Part shown: piece after piece, positions 8,030 through 16,703 of the stretch
Numbering within the stretch: the first letter of the stretch is position 1
How the letters are laid out: the number at the start of each line of letters is the position of its first letter
Assembly (NCBI GenBank): GCA_017962105.1
Contig: JAGCVY010000051.1
Coordinates: 1-43,119 of the forward strand
From: Lachnospiraceae bacterium
GTDB lineage: Bacteria; Bacillota; Clostridia; Lachnospirales; Lachnospiraceae
Length of the DNA stretch: 43,119 nucleotides
Direction of reading: 5' to 3'
Position numbers and translations under genes: made by a program
Notes under the pieces: generated by a model
Told to the model about the DNA's origin: nothing
The model's database searches: none
Seen by the model: only the letters and a program-made list of their open reading frames with translations

Positions 8030-9805
8030 ATGGAGCCAATGAAATGGAGCAAGTACGTAAAACCGTATCTTGCGTTCTTCATTCTCGGACCGTTGTGCAT
8101 GATCGTGGAAGTTATCGGTGAAGTTGTGATGCCGAAGCTTCTCTCGGTCGTGATCAACAACGCGAATGACGGAACTCTCACAACAGGCACAAGCCTCGGG
8201 ATCATGGGATTGATGATCCTGACCGCGCTTGTGATGATGGCCGGCGGCATCGGAGGCGCTTATTTTGCGTCGAAGGCCTCGGTCAGTTTCGCCGCTGATC
8301 TACGTGCGGACGGTTACCGCAGGATCCAGCAGTATTCGTTTGCAAACATCGACAAATTCTCCACCGGTTCCCTTGTGACGAGACTTACGAACGACGTCAC
8401 GCAGGTGCAGAACTTCGTCGCGATGGCACTCCGGATGGCGCTGCGTGCGCCCGACATGATGATCGCCGCGCTTGTCATGGCGATCCTGCTCAACCCGCCG
8501 TTGTCGGTTGTGTTCGCCGTCTCGGTGCCCGCGATGCTTCTCGCGGTCGGCGGGATCATCCGTACCGGTTTCCCCCGGTTCGGCCGTGTGCAGAAGAAGG
8601 TGGATGAGCTGAACTCCACGGTTCAGGAAAATGTCACCAACGTGCGCGTCGTAAAGAGCTTCGTCCGTGAGGACTTTGAGATCGACAAATTCCACGATGC
8701 GAACAGAAACCTGAAAAATGCGGGTATTTCCGCTTCGAAGGTTATGATCTTCATGTCCCCGGTCATGACACTGTTCATGAACGGAACGGTCATCGCGGTC
8801 ATTTTGATCGGCGGTCCCATGGTTTTGGAAAACGGGATGAAGATCGGCGATCTCTCCGCATTCTTAACCTATGTTACGCAGATCCTGTCGTCCCTTGTCA
8901 TGGTGACCTTCCTTCTGATGTTCTCCTCGAGAGCGCTGGCGTCCGCCAAGCGTATCCGCGAGGTTATGGACGAGCCGCTTGACCTGACGGATGAAAATGC
9001 ACAGCATCTGGAGCTTCAGGTGGAGCGCGGCGACATCACCTTCAAAAATGTCTCCTTCCGCTACTATAAAAACAGCGAGGAGAAGGTTTTGAACAATATC
9101 AACTTAGAGATTTCGGCCGGTTCGACGGTCGGCATCATCGGATCCACGGGCTGCGGCAAGACAACCCTGGTATCCATGATCCCGAGACTGTACGACTGCG
9201 ACGAGGGCGAGGTCCTTGTGGACGGCGTGAACGTCCGCGATTACTCCCTCTACAATCTTCGCGAGGGCGTCTCCATGGTATTGCAGAAGAACACCCTGTT
9301 CTCCGGCACGGTTACCGAGAACCTGCAGTGGGGCGATGAGAACGCCTCCGACGAGGAGATCCGCCGCATGGCGGAGTACGCTCAGGCCGACAAGTTCGTG
9401 TCCTCCTTCAAGGACGGCTATAACACGATGATCGAGCAGGGCGGCGCCAATGTATCCGGCGGCCAGAAGCAGCGTCTGTGTATCGCCAGAGCGCTTCTGA
9501 AGAAACCGAAGATCCTGATCCTCGACGATTCGACCAGCGCCGTGGATACGGCGACGGAAGCTCAGATCCGCAAGGCATTTTCCGAGAAAGCCGTTGCCGG
9601 CGAGCAGACCGATCCGTATACGGAAAATCTCCGCAAGGCCACGAAGCTGATCATCGCGCAGCGCATCAGCTCCGTGCAGGACGCCGACACCATTATCGTT
9701 ATGGATGAGGGCGTCATCACGGGTATGGGTACCCACGATGAGCTTCTTGCGAACAACACCGAGTACCGTGAAATTTACGAGTCTCAGACGGGAAAGGGGT
9801 CGTGA
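8030..9805 (+). CDS. ABC exporter half-transporter, degenerate-site subunit
   Basis: The 591-residue protein is a type IV ABC exporter half: an N-terminal six-helix membrane domain (about 10-310) and a C-terminal nucleotide-binding domain. Walker A is GSTGCGKTT (about 371-379) and the signature is VSGGQKQ (about 474-480). The Walker B region reads ILILDDSTSAVD, so the catalytic Glu is replaced by Asp, and the H-loop reads IIAQRISS with Gln in place of His. These changes define the inactive-site partner of heterodimeric exporters such as BmrCD, LmrCD and TM287/288. The next gene starts three bases after this stop and supplies the partner. The likely role is drug or lipid export. Confidence 0.93.
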   Translation: MEPMKWSKYVKPYLAFFILGPLCMIVEVIGEVVMPKLLSVVINNANDGTLTTGTSLGIMGLMILTALVMMAGGIGGAYFASKASVSFAADLRADGYRRIQQYSFANIDKFSTGSLVTRLTNDVTQVQNFVAMALRMALRAPDMMIAALVMAILLNPPLSVVFAVSVPAMLLAVGGIIRTGFPRFGRVQKKVDELNSTVQENVTNVRVVKSFVREDFEIDKFHDANRNLKNAGISASKVMIFMSPVMTLFMNGTVIAVILIGGPMVLENGMKIGDLSAFLTYVTQILSSLVMVTFLLMFSSRALASAKRIREVMDEPLDLTDENAQHLELQVERGDITFKNVSFRYYKNSEEKVLNNINLEISAGSTVGIIGSTGCGKTTLVSMIPRLYDCDEGEVLVDGVNVRDYSLYNLREGVSMVLQKNTLFSGTVTENLQWGDENASDEEIRRMAEYAQADKFVSSFKDGYNTMIEQGGANVSGGQKQRLCIARALLKKPKILILDDSTSAVDTATEAQIRKAFSEKAVAGEQTDPYTENLRKATKLIIAQRISSVQDADTIIVMDEGVITGMGTHDELLANNTEYREIYESQTGKGS

Positions 9806-9808
9806 CAC

Positions 9809-11755
9809 ATGGCAAGATCATTGGAACAACTGCAGCAGCAGTACAACAGCATCGCTAAGAAAAACGCGTTTAAGCAACGCCCGCAGGGAGGTCCGAGAGG
9901 CCGCGGCATGATGGGCGGAAAGCCGAAGAGCGCGAAGAAGACGATCGCAAGACTTTTGACTTATATGAACGGGTTCCGGTTCCGGTTTGGACTCGTGTTG
10001 GCTTGTATGCTTCTCACCACCGTGACCAGCCTTGTGGGCAGCTACCTTCTTGCCCCGATCATCAACAAGCTGACCAAGGCAGTGCTTCCGGACAAGGTGA
10101 TCAAGGTTTCGCCCTTTGAGCGGATCGCCGACAACGCGATCACAAAACTGGCGGGCCGTTTCTTCCCCGGTGACGGGAAGGTTATGACTTACGTGCTGAT
10201 GGCCCTGATCATGCTCGGTGCGATCTACTGCATCGGCGTTATCACCACCTACACGCAGGCGAGACTGATGCTCTCCATCTCCCAGGGAATGATCGAGCGC
10301 ATCCGGAACGACCTGTTCTCGAAGCTTCAGCGGCTTCCGGTAAGATATTTTGACTCGAAGCAGACCGGTGAGATCATGTCCCGGTTTACCAACGATATCG
10401 ATAACATCGATGTCATGATCAACAACTCGTTTACGCAGATCGTATCCGGCGGCGTCACGCTGGTCGGAACGTTCGTCTTCATGATCACAACGAGCTGGAT
10501 CCTTACGTTGATTACCGTGGCCTTCATTCCGGTTCTTTTGTTCGGCGGTTTCACCATCGGCAAACTGAGCCGCAAATACTACGCCGCACAGCAGAGCGCC
10601 CTCGGCGCCGTGAACGGCTACATTGAGGAGACCGTCACCGGACAGAAGGTTGTCAAGGTGTTCAACCACGAGGAGTGCTGTGTGGAAGAATTTTCCGCAC
10701 TCAACGACGACATGCGCGACAAGCAGTTCAAGGCGCAGTTCTGGGGCGGCGTGACTGGTCCGATCATGGGCAACACCTCCCAGATCTCCTACGCTGCGAC
10801 AGTGGGTATCGGCGGCGTGCTTATGATCTTCGGCAAGATTACGGCCGGTGGTCTCACGGTTTTCGCAACCTACTCGCGTCAGTTCGCAATGCCGATCAAC
10901 ATGCTCTCCCAGCAGATGGCAACGTTCTTCTCCGCACTGGCGGGCGCAGAGCGTGTCTTCGAGGTGATGGATGAAGTTCCGGAGGCTCCGGACGCAGAGG
11001 ATGCAAATCCGTTGATCGGTATGAAGGGGCATGTGGTGCTGGATCACGTCACCTTCGGTTACAACCCGGATAAGATCGTTCTGCATGACATCAGCCTGTA
11101 TGCTAAGCCCGGTCAGAAGATTGCCTTCGTCGGTTCCACCGGCGCCGGCAAGACCACGATCACGAACCTTCTGAACCGCTTCTACGATGTCGACGAGGGT
11201 ACGATCACCATCGACGGTGTGAATGTCAAGAATATCAAGCGCAAGAACCTTCGTGAGAACATCGCCATGGTATTGCAGGATACGCATCTCTTCTCCGGCA
11301 CGGTGATGGAAAATATCCGTTACGGCCGGCTGGATGCCACGGATGAAGAGGTTATCGCCGCGGCCAAGACCGCGTCCGCACACAGTTTCATCATGCGTCT
11401 GTCGGACGGTTACAACACGAAGCTGGAGGGCGACGGCGCGAACCTTTCTCAGGGACAGCGGCAGCTTCTCAACATCGCGAGAGCAGCGCTCTCCAAGGCT
11501 CCGATCCTTGTCCTCGACGAGGCGACAAGTTCGGTCGATACCCGTACCGAGCGTCACATTGAGCACGGTATGGACCGCCTGATGAAGGACCGCACGACAT
11601 TTGTCATCGCGCACCGCCTTTCGACGGTACGAAACGCCAACGCCATCATGGTTTTGGAACACGGTGAGATCATCGAGCGGGGCAATCACGACGACCTGCT
11701 TGCACAGAAGGGCCGGTACTATGAGCTGTACACCGGCGTGAGGGAACTGGATTAA
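9809..11755 (+). CDS. ABC exporter half-transporter, catalytically competent subunit
   Basis: The 648-residue protein has a cytoplasmic N-terminal extension of about 45 residues rich in Gln, Gly, Arg and Lys, then a six-helix membrane domain and a nucleotide-binding domain. Walker A is GSTGAGKTT (about 444-452), Walker B with catalytic Glu is LVLDEATSSVD (about 566), and the H-loop His is present in VIAHRLST. Its signature is LSQGQ instead of LSGGQ. It would therefore form the weak half of the inactive site with the previous protein, while its own Walker motifs pair with the partner's intact signature to form the working site. The two genes are translationally close and almost certainly make one heterodimer. 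Confidence 0.93.
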   Translation: MARSLEQLQQQYNSIAKKNAFKQRPQGGPRGRGMMGGKPKSAKKTIARLLTYMNGFRFRFGLVLACMLLTTVTSLVGSYLLAPIINKLTKAVLPDKVIKVSPFERIADNAITKLAGRFFPGDGKVMTYVLMALIMLGAIYCIGVITTYTQARLMLSISQGMIERIRNDLFSKLQRLPVRYFDSKQTGEIMSRFTNDIDNIDVMINNSFTQIVSGGVTLVGTFVFMITTSWILTLITVAFIPVLLFGGFTIGKLSRKYYAAQQSALGAVNGYIEETVTGQKVVKVFNHEECCVEEFSALNDDMRDKQFKAQFWGGVTGPIMGNTSQISYAATVGIGGVLMIFGKITAGGLTVFATYSRQFAMPINMLSQQMATFFSALAGAERVFEVMDEVPEAPDAEDANPLIGMKGHVVLDHVTFGYNPDKIVLHDISLYAKPGQKIAFVGSTGAGKTTITNLLNRFYDVDEGTITIDGVNVKNIKRKNLRENIAMVLQDTHLFSGTVMENIRYGRLDATDEEVIAAAKTASAHSFIMRLSDGYNTKLEGDGANLSQGQRQLLNIARAALSKAPILVLDEATSSVDTRTERHIEHGMDRLMKDRTTFVIAHRLSTVRNANAIMVLEHGEIIERGNHDDLLAQKGRYYELYTGVRELD

Positions 11756-11775
11756 TCTGATAGTGCGAAGTGATA

Positions 11776-11811
11776 CAACGGCGTTTCCGCAATATTGCGG
11801 AGACGCCGTTG
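11776..11811. repeat. 36-bp near-perfect palindrome overlapping the pspC-type gene promoter
   Basis: The two 18-base arms (11776-11793 and 11794-11811) pair fully except for one G-T. The end of the palindrome supplies the TTG of the TTGACA -35 box. There is no T-run on either side, so a standard intrinsic terminator is not supported, although the hairpin lies 20 bases after the ABC operon and may help end or stabilise that transcript. Confidence 0.8.
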
Positions 11812-11837
11812 ACATATGTTCCGTTCTGTGGTATGAT
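11809..11837 (+). promoter_or_regulatory. Sigma-A promoter of the PspC-domain gene
   Basis: TTGACA at 11809-11814 and TATGAT at 11832-11837 are 17 bases apart. The -35 box overlaps the end of the 36-bp palindrome. Confidence 0.85.
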
Positions 11838-11883
11838 TTCGATAATGTAAACACAATTTACCGTAGCGGTAAAGGAGGGGGAA

Positions 11884-12711
11884 ATGGAGAAAAAACTGTA
11901 TCGCAGTCAAACTGACAAAGTATTTTCCGGACTGTGCGGCGGCCTTGCAAGGTACGCAAACCTGAGTCCGGGTCTTGTTCGGCTTCTGACGTTCCTTTCC
12001 ATCTGTTTCGGAAGCCTCGGCTTTTGGGTGTATATCGTTTTGGCGATCGTAATCCCGAAGGAGCCGCAGCCGGGATATATGGACAGCTGTGGGCTTTACG
12101 GAAACGATGCCATGATGAATCCGAACATGCCGGGTGCCGGAGCCTATGGTGCGACTAGGATGGGGATGTACCAAAACGGAATGGGCGGCTATCCTCAACA
12201 GGGGATGTATCAGAACGGAATGGGAGTTTATCCCAATGCCGGTATGAACGGTTATCAAAACGGTATGAACGGCTACCCGAACGGGATGAACGGATATCCG
12301 AACGGAATGGGTGGCTATCCTCAGCAGGGGATGTACGGATATCCGAACGGGATGGCCGGTTACCCGAATGACGGGATGAACGGCTACCCGAATGCAGCAA
12401 TGAACCCGGGTTATGGCGATCCGACGTACGGCACGGCAGGCGCAGTCGTCGGCTACGGAGACCCCTACGGGATCCCTCCGATGGCACCGATGCCCGCAAT
12501 GACACCGATGCCCGCGTCGGAGCCCGCAATGATGCCCGGGGCGGAGGCCATGACGATGCCTCCGACAGAACCTTTGACAATGCCTCCGGCAGAGGCGGTG
12601 ACGGTTCCCCCGATGCAGTCGGAACCGGAAGACCTGCTGCCCGCGGAGGAGGTGCCGGAGATCACGCCGGAGGAGCGTCCGATCCCCGAACCTACGCAAT
12701 ACTATCTGTAA
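11884..12711 (+). CDS. PspC-domain membrane protein with repetitive Met/Pro/Gly/Tyr tail
   Basis: Residues 1-60 form a PspC domain (KLYRSQTDKVFSGLCGGLARY followed by one hydrophobic segment, about 33-57), as in phage-shock-type membrane stress proteins. Residues about 95-173 are imperfect repeats of the form GMNGYPN / GMGGYPQQ, and about 196-245 is Met-Pro rich (MAPMP, MTMPP). The tail ends in an acidic Pro/Glu segment. The start has AAAGGAGGGG just upstream. The PspC part suggests envelope stress sensing or membrane association. The tail resembles low-complexity linkers and has no assignable function. It appears monocistronic. Confidence 0.88.
   Translation: MEKKLYRSQTDKVFSGLCGGLARYANLSPGLVRLLTFLSICFGSLGFWVYIVLAIVIPKEPQPGYMDSCGLYGNDAMMNPNMPGAGAYGATRMGMYQNGMGGYPQQGMYQNGMGVYPNAGMNGYQNGMNGYPNGMNGYPNGMGGYPQQGMYGYPNGMAGYPNDGMNGYPNAAMNPGYGDPTYGTAGAVVGYGDPYGIPPMAPMPAMTPMPASEPAMMPGAEAMTMPPTEPLTMPPAEAVTVPPMQSEPEDLLPAEEVPEITPEERPIPEPTQYYL
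12166..12402 (+). repeat. In-frame degenerate repeat encoding GMNGYPN-type units
   Basis: The DNA repeats units of about 21-24 bases encoding GMNGYPN, GMGGYPQQ and variants within the PspC-domain gene. Copy number could vary between strains by slippage. Confidence 0.75.
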
Positions 12712-12734
12712 GCAAATTTATGAGGAACATTTTT

Positions 12735-12773
12735 CAAGCGGCGGTCCATTTCGACCGTCGCTTGTGGTATAAT
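12735..12773 (+). promoter_or_regulatory. Hairpin directly upstream of an extended -10 promoter of the TPR operon
   Basis: A 12-bp stem (12735-12746 with 12753-12764, one G-T pair) is followed at once by TGG-TATAAT, an extended -10 with TATAAT at 12768-12773. No good -35 is present; the hairpin occupies that place. It follows the PspC gene stop, but no T-run follows the stem. Confidence 0.65.
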
Positions 12774-12835
12774 AAACAAAATCGGGTTTTGTGAGGGAAA
12801 CGGCGCTGGCCGTGTCCCGGTAAGGAGAGTGAAAA

Positions 12836-13600
12836 ATGGGTGTGATTCCGATGGACCGGGTTTTGGACCGGCTGGACCGGCTGACGGCGGCAAACGATGC
12901 AGCGGGAGCGAGAAGGCATCTCCTCTACTGGCTTGAGGAGGCGCGGATCGGACAGGATGAGCGCGCCCAGCTGACCATATGCAACGAGCTGATGGGTCAG
13001 CGGCGGATGGCCGGTGACGCCGCAGAGGCGGTGCAGTATGCGGAGGAGGCGCTGGCGCTTCTAAAGCGCCTGAAATTGGAGGACACCGTGACCGCGGCCA
13101 CCGTTTATGTCAACTGCGGTACGGTCTACACGGCGTTTGGGAGGACTGCGGATGCAATCCCTCTGTACGAGCGCGCGCAGGATATTTACACCCGGAGACT
13201 TGAGGATGCGGACACCCGGGTCGGAAGTCTCTACAACAACATGGCGACGTGCCTTACCAAGGCAAAGCAGTACGACAGAGCGGAGAGGACATACAACAAG
13301 GCCTGTGAGACCATGAAGCAGATCCCGGGGTCCGAGCCGGAGATTGCCATCACGATGCTCAATCTCGCGGATATGCACCGGGAGGCTCACGGCATCGCGG
13401 ACGCCTACGAGCAGATTGACGACTGCGTGCAGAAAGCCCACGATCTGCTGGAAACCGAGGGACTGACGCGGGACGCAAACTATGCACAGGTCTGCGGAAA
13501 ATGCGCCCCGATCTTCGAGTATTACGGCTGGTTTGCCTATGCGAAGGAGCTCCGGAAGAGAGCGGAAACATTTTACGAGACAAACGGGAGAAGCGAATGA
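12836..13600 (+). CDS. Tetratricopeptide-repeat protein
   Basis: The 254-residue protein is all-helical with TPR-type units, seen as recurring A-x-Y-x-N and Y-x-[RK]-A patterns (for example VYVNCGTVYTAFGR, SLYNNMATCLTKAKQYDRAE, TMLNLADMHRE). It has no signal peptide or membrane helix. TPR proteins act as scaffolds for protein contacts; no partner can be named. An AAGGAGAG ribosome site precedes the ATG. Its stop codon overlaps the next start (ATGA), so it is translationally coupled to the DUF4037 protein and opens a tight operon. A regulatory or adaptor role for the next proteins is inference. Confidence 0.85.
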   Translation: MGVIPMDRVLDRLDRLTAANDAAGARRHLLYWLEEARIGQDERAQLTICNELMGQRRMAGDAAEAVQYAEEALALLKRLKLEDTVTAATVYVNCGTVYTAFGRTADAIPLYERAQDIYTRRLEDADTRVGSLYNNMATCLTKAKQYDRAERTYNKACETMKQIPGSEPEIAITMLNLADMHREAHGIADAYEQIDDCVQKAHDLLETEGLTRDANYAQVCGKCAPIFEYYGWFAYAKELRKRAETFYETNGRSE

Positions 13601-14523
13601 AGGGGCTTGAGATATCGAGAGCGTTTTGGGAGGAGCACGGGAAGCCGATGATGGAAGAGCGGTTCCCGGAGCTTTTGGACCTTACGGCAGTCGGACTGGT
13701 AGGACCCGGCTCGGAGTGCTTCGGCTACGATGATGAGATTTCCAGGGACCATGACTTTGAGCACGGCTTCTGCATCTATCTGCCGGACGAGGAGCGGGTG
13801 AGCCGGCGGCAGGAATTTCTGTTGGGGCGGGCGTATGAGTCGCTTCCGAAGGAATTCATGGGGCTTCGGAGAAGTCTGTTCAACCCGGCCGGCGTCAACC
13901 GCCGCGGCGTGTTCCGCACGGCGGACATCTACCGGCAGCTCACCGGATTTTCGGGGCCGCCCGGGGATTGGCGGGCGTACCTCTCCGTACCGGACAGCGC
14001 GATGGCGGAGGTGACGAACGGGGAGGTATTTTTCGACGGGCTCGGAGAGTTCAGCGCCATCCGTGAGGCGTGGAGAAATCCGCCGGAGGACGTGCAGCGC
14101 AAGAAGCTGTGCGGATACCTGATCCGCATGAGCCAGACCGGCGAATACAACCATCCCCGCTGTCTGGAGCGCGGGGATGAAGCCTCGGCGTTTCTGACAG
14201 CCGCGGAGTTTGTCAAGGCAGCGGCGGCAGTCTTCGGATGGGTGTACAACCGGCCGTCGCCGTATTACAAGTGGTGCCTCCGATTTGTGCAGGACCTGCC
14301 GAAAGGGGAGATGTATGCGGGTTACCTAAAGAACGCGCTCCGCCCGGACGGGTCAACCTGCATCACGGAAGCCCGCATCCTCTTAACGACGGTATTGCAG
14401 GAGCAGGGGCTGGTTCCCGAGGGCACGGAGGATCTGCAGAAGGCGGCGTTTATCATCAACGACGGAATCCGTGACGGCGTGCTGCGGAGCTTGAGCCCGC
14501 TTGCGGCGGTGCGCCTGGAGTGA
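13597..14523 (+). CDS. DUF4037 nucleotidyltransferase-like protein
   Basis: The 308-residue protein matches the DUF4037 family. Near the N-terminus, GPGSECFGYDDEISRDHDFE contains the Gly-Ser (38-39) and the Asp pair (51 and 53) expected of a pol-beta-type nucleotidyltransferase active site. The rest is helical and similar in plan to antibiotic or protein nucleotidyltransferases. The substrate is unknown. The ATG overlaps the TPR stop (ATGA), which decides the start and implies coupled translation. DUF4037 genes next to helical-repeat genes are a recurring arrangement in clostridia as far as I recall, but the pathway is not established. Confidence 0.85.
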   Translation: MKGLEISRAFWEEHGKPMMEERFPELLDLTAVGLVGPGSECFGYDDEISRDHDFEHGFCIYLPDEERVSRRQEFLLGRAYESLPKEFMGLRRSLFNPAGVNRRGVFRTADIYRQLTGFSGPPGDWRAYLSVPDSAMAEVTNGEVFFDGLGEFSAIREAWRNPPEDVQRKKLCGYLIRMSQTGEYNHPRCLERGDEASAFLTAAEFVKAAAAVFGWVYNRPSPYYKWCLRFVQDLPKGEMYAGYLKNALRPDGSTCITEARILLTTVLQEQGLVPEGTEDLQKAAFIINDGIRDGVLRSLSPLAAVRLE

Positions 14524-14532
14524 GGTTTGCGA

Positions 14533-15690
14533 ATGAACGGATATGAGTTTGAAACGGTATGCGCGGAGTACCTGCGGGCCCACGGGTTTCGGAAGGTGCA
14601 GGTGACGAAGGCGAGCCGTGACCAGGGGGCGGATATTATCGCCCGGCGGAAGAAGGAGAAATACGCCTTCCAGTGCAAATACTATGCGACTCCTGTGGGC
14701 AACAAGGCCGTGCAGGAGGTTTATGCGGCGGCGACATTTTACGGCTGCGACCGCGCCGTGGTGATGACGAACTCCACCTTCACAAGCGGTGCGAAGGAGC
14801 TTGCGGAATCCCTCGGCGTGGAGCTGATGCCGGGGATCGAGCCCTTGCGGCGCAGGTTCGGTGCGCTTGACGGATTGATGATCCTGCCGGTGCTCTTTTT
14901 GGCTGCGCTCCTTGCCCTTGCGGTGTTCCAGCCGGAGATCCCGAAGCTTCCGGGATTTCTTCGGGGAGACAGGCTTGCGGGGTACGGAGGTGCATTTTTC
15001 GCCGCGATCGCCCTTGTACTTGCCGGCGGGTTATTGTTTTTCTTCCGATTGTCCTTCTGGGGGCTGCTGCTGTGCACGGCCGGAGCGTGTACCGCCCGGC
15101 TGGCGGACATTCCCGAGAAATGGCAGATCGGCCTGATCGCGATGGGCGTGTTCTGCGCATTTCTCAACTTAATCCGCACGATTGCGGGGATACCCGCAAA
15201 GCTTCGGACGAGACGGGCTCGAAGGGACGAGGCGGAGCTTTCCGAGGAAGCCCGTGATGCGGAGGTTTGTGACGCAGAGTCGGAAGAGCCTGGACAGGAT
15301 GTGACGGAACCGGGTGAGGCCGTTGATGGAGACATGACAACCGGTGAAACTGATGATGCCCCGGCCGGTGAATCCGATGCTGAGGACGAAACCGGGGATG
15401 AGAATGTCGAGGAAACCGGCGAGGCTGAGGATGTCGGTGAGAATGTTGAGGACCAAGGTAAGAATGAAGCCGGTGGGACGGAACCTTCCGGAGACGGGAT
15501 CACGGCAGAGGTCTCGGAAACATTTTCCGAGGGTACGGACAAAATCCATCGGCGGGCAGTGATCTACGAGCTGATCGGCATCGCCGAGAAAAGCCTGTTG
15601 AACACCGACAAACCCGACGAGCAGGAGCGGATCCTTGCAGTGCTTGACGACGCATACAAACTGATCCAGGAGGAGTACCGGAGACGATGA
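14533..15690 (+). CDS. Membrane protein with Mrr-type (PD-(D/E)XK) nuclease-like domain
   Basis: Residues 1-110 form a restriction-endonuclease-like Mrr_cat domain: GYEFETVCAEYL, Asp34 in DQGADII, and Gln47-x-Lys49 in FQCKYY, the usual D-...-QxK active-site set. Then come about four membrane helices (about 115-215), a strongly acidic disordered stretch (about 235-335) and a short helical C-terminus. The 385-residue protein is therefore a membrane-anchored nuclease-like protein. The first ATG (14533) follows GTGAGG; a TTG two codons upstream is possible. It ends in an ATGA overlap with the NUDIX-GrpB gene. Role unknown; defence or DNA uptake or repair are guesses. Confidence 0.85.
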   Translation: MNGYEFETVCAEYLRAHGFRKVQVTKASRDQGADIIARRKKEKYAFQCKYYATPVGNKAVQEVYAAATFYGCDRAVVMTNSTFTSGAKELAESLGVELMPGIEPLRRRFGALDGLMILPVLFLAALLALAVFQPEIPKLPGFLRGDRLAGYGGAFFAAIALVLAGGLLFFFRLSFWGLLLCTAGACTARLADIPEKWQIGLIAMGVFCAFLNLIRTIAGIPAKLRTRRARRDEAELSEEARDAEVCDAESEEPGQDVTEPGEAVDGDMTTGETDDAPAGESDAEDETGDENVEETGEAEDVGENVEDQGKNEAGGTEPSGDGITAEVSETFSEGTDKIHRRAVIYELIGIAEKSLLNTDKPDEQERILAVLDDAYKLIQEEYRRR

Positions 15691-16631
15691 AACAGTATTA
15701 CGGGGCGGGGGAACTGAGCGATATCGGATTTGTCGTGATCTTTGCGCGGTACGAAGACCGATGGGTGTATTGCCTGCACAGGCGAAGGAAGACGTTTGAA
15801 CATCCGGGCGGTCACGTGGAGCCGGGCGAGACGGCGCTGCAGGCGGCGTTTCGGGAACTCTACGAGGAGAGCGGGATCACCGACTGCGACATGATCCCCC
15901 TGTGGGACTACGAGCAGATCTGGGATGACGGCGTCGGCCGGAACAACGGACGGGCGTATGTCGCTGTCGTCCACTCCCTCGGGGAGCTGCCGGAGAGCGA
16001 GATGGAGCGGGTTGCCCTCTTTGACACCGTTCCGGACGATTACACCTATGACAGGGATGAGGAGCTTGCGGATCTTCGAAAAATAGAGACAATCCTGAAT
16101 TGTGTGCCGGAGGGGCGAAAGCACGTGGTGGTGCGGCCGTACGATGCCTCCTGGGCGCAGGATTTCCTCGATATCCGGCGGGAGTTGGAGGAGGCGCTCG
16201 GCAGCCTTGCGCTTCGCATTGAGCACGTCGGGAGCACTTCCGTGCCGGGACTTTCCGCGAAGCCGATCATCGATATCGACGTGGTGATCCGGGATGGATC
16301 GGTGCTTCCGGCCGTCATTGAAGCCATGGAATCCATAGGGTACCATCATGAGGGAAATCTGGGGATCCCCGGACGGGAAGCCTTTAAGTATGACGGTAAG
16401 GAACACCTGCGGAAGCATCATCTGTACGTGTGTACGCAGGACTCGCCGGAACTGCGGAGGCACATCATTTTCCGGGATTTCCTGCGGGAAAATCCGGACG
16501 CGGTGCTTCGGTACAGCACGGTGAAGGAGGAAGGCGCCGCCAGATATCCCTATGACATTGATAAGTACATTGAGTACAAATCGCCGCTCATTGAGGAGAT
16601 TTACCGGAAGCTGCATTTGACGGAGGGGTGA
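15687..16631 (+). CDS. NUDIX hydrolase fused to a GrpB-type domain
   Basis: The 314-residue protein has two domains. The first (about 10-140) carries a complete NUDIX box, GHVEPGETALQAAFRELYEE followed by SGI, typical of enzymes that hydrolyse nucleoside diphosphates linked to other groups. The second (about 145-314) is a GrpB/UPF0157 nucleotidyltransferase-fold domain, with RIEHVGSTSVPGLSAKPIID as its hallmark. The fusion suggests that one nucleotide-linked substrate is handled by both parts, but no substrate is known. The ATG overlaps the previous stop (ATGA). A frame fusion by sequencing error is unlikely because the frame is continuous and the linker is natural in length. Confidence 0.9.
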   Translation: MKQYYGAGELSDIGFVVIFARYEDRWVYCLHRRRKTFEHPGGHVEPGETALQAAFRELYEESGITDCDMIPLWDYEQIWDDGVGRNNGRAYVAVVHSLGELPESEMERVALFDTVPDDYTYDRDEELADLRKIETILNCVPEGRKHVVVRPYDASWAQDFLDIRRELEEALGSLALRIEHVGSTSVPGLSAKPIIDIDVVIRDGSVLPAVIEAMESIGYHHEGNLGIPGREAFKYDGKEHLRKHHLYVCTQDSPELRRHIIFRDFLRENPDAVLRYSTVKEEGAARYPYDIDKYIEYKSPLIEEIYRKLHLTEG

Positions 16632-16703
16632 GACCCGGGTGGAGCAAACGACAATAATCGCGCTGTGATAGAACAAGAGAAAATACGGTTACGGAGGTGT
16701 TGT

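Noticed and set aside
8030-9805. Possible defect in the first ABC subunit because of Asp for Glu and Gln for His.
   Set aside because: These changes are normal for the inactive-site half of heterodimeric exporters and the partner gene is adjacent.
9818-11854. 678-codon open frame on the - strand opposite the second ABC gene.
   Set aside because: It is antisense to a clear ABC exporter gene and reads as a His/Arg-rich non-family sequence, typical of high-G+C shadow frames.
15687-16631. Possible sequencing fusion of two genes (NUDIX and GrpB).
   Set aside because: The frame is continuous, the linker is reasonable and there is no internal ribosome site.
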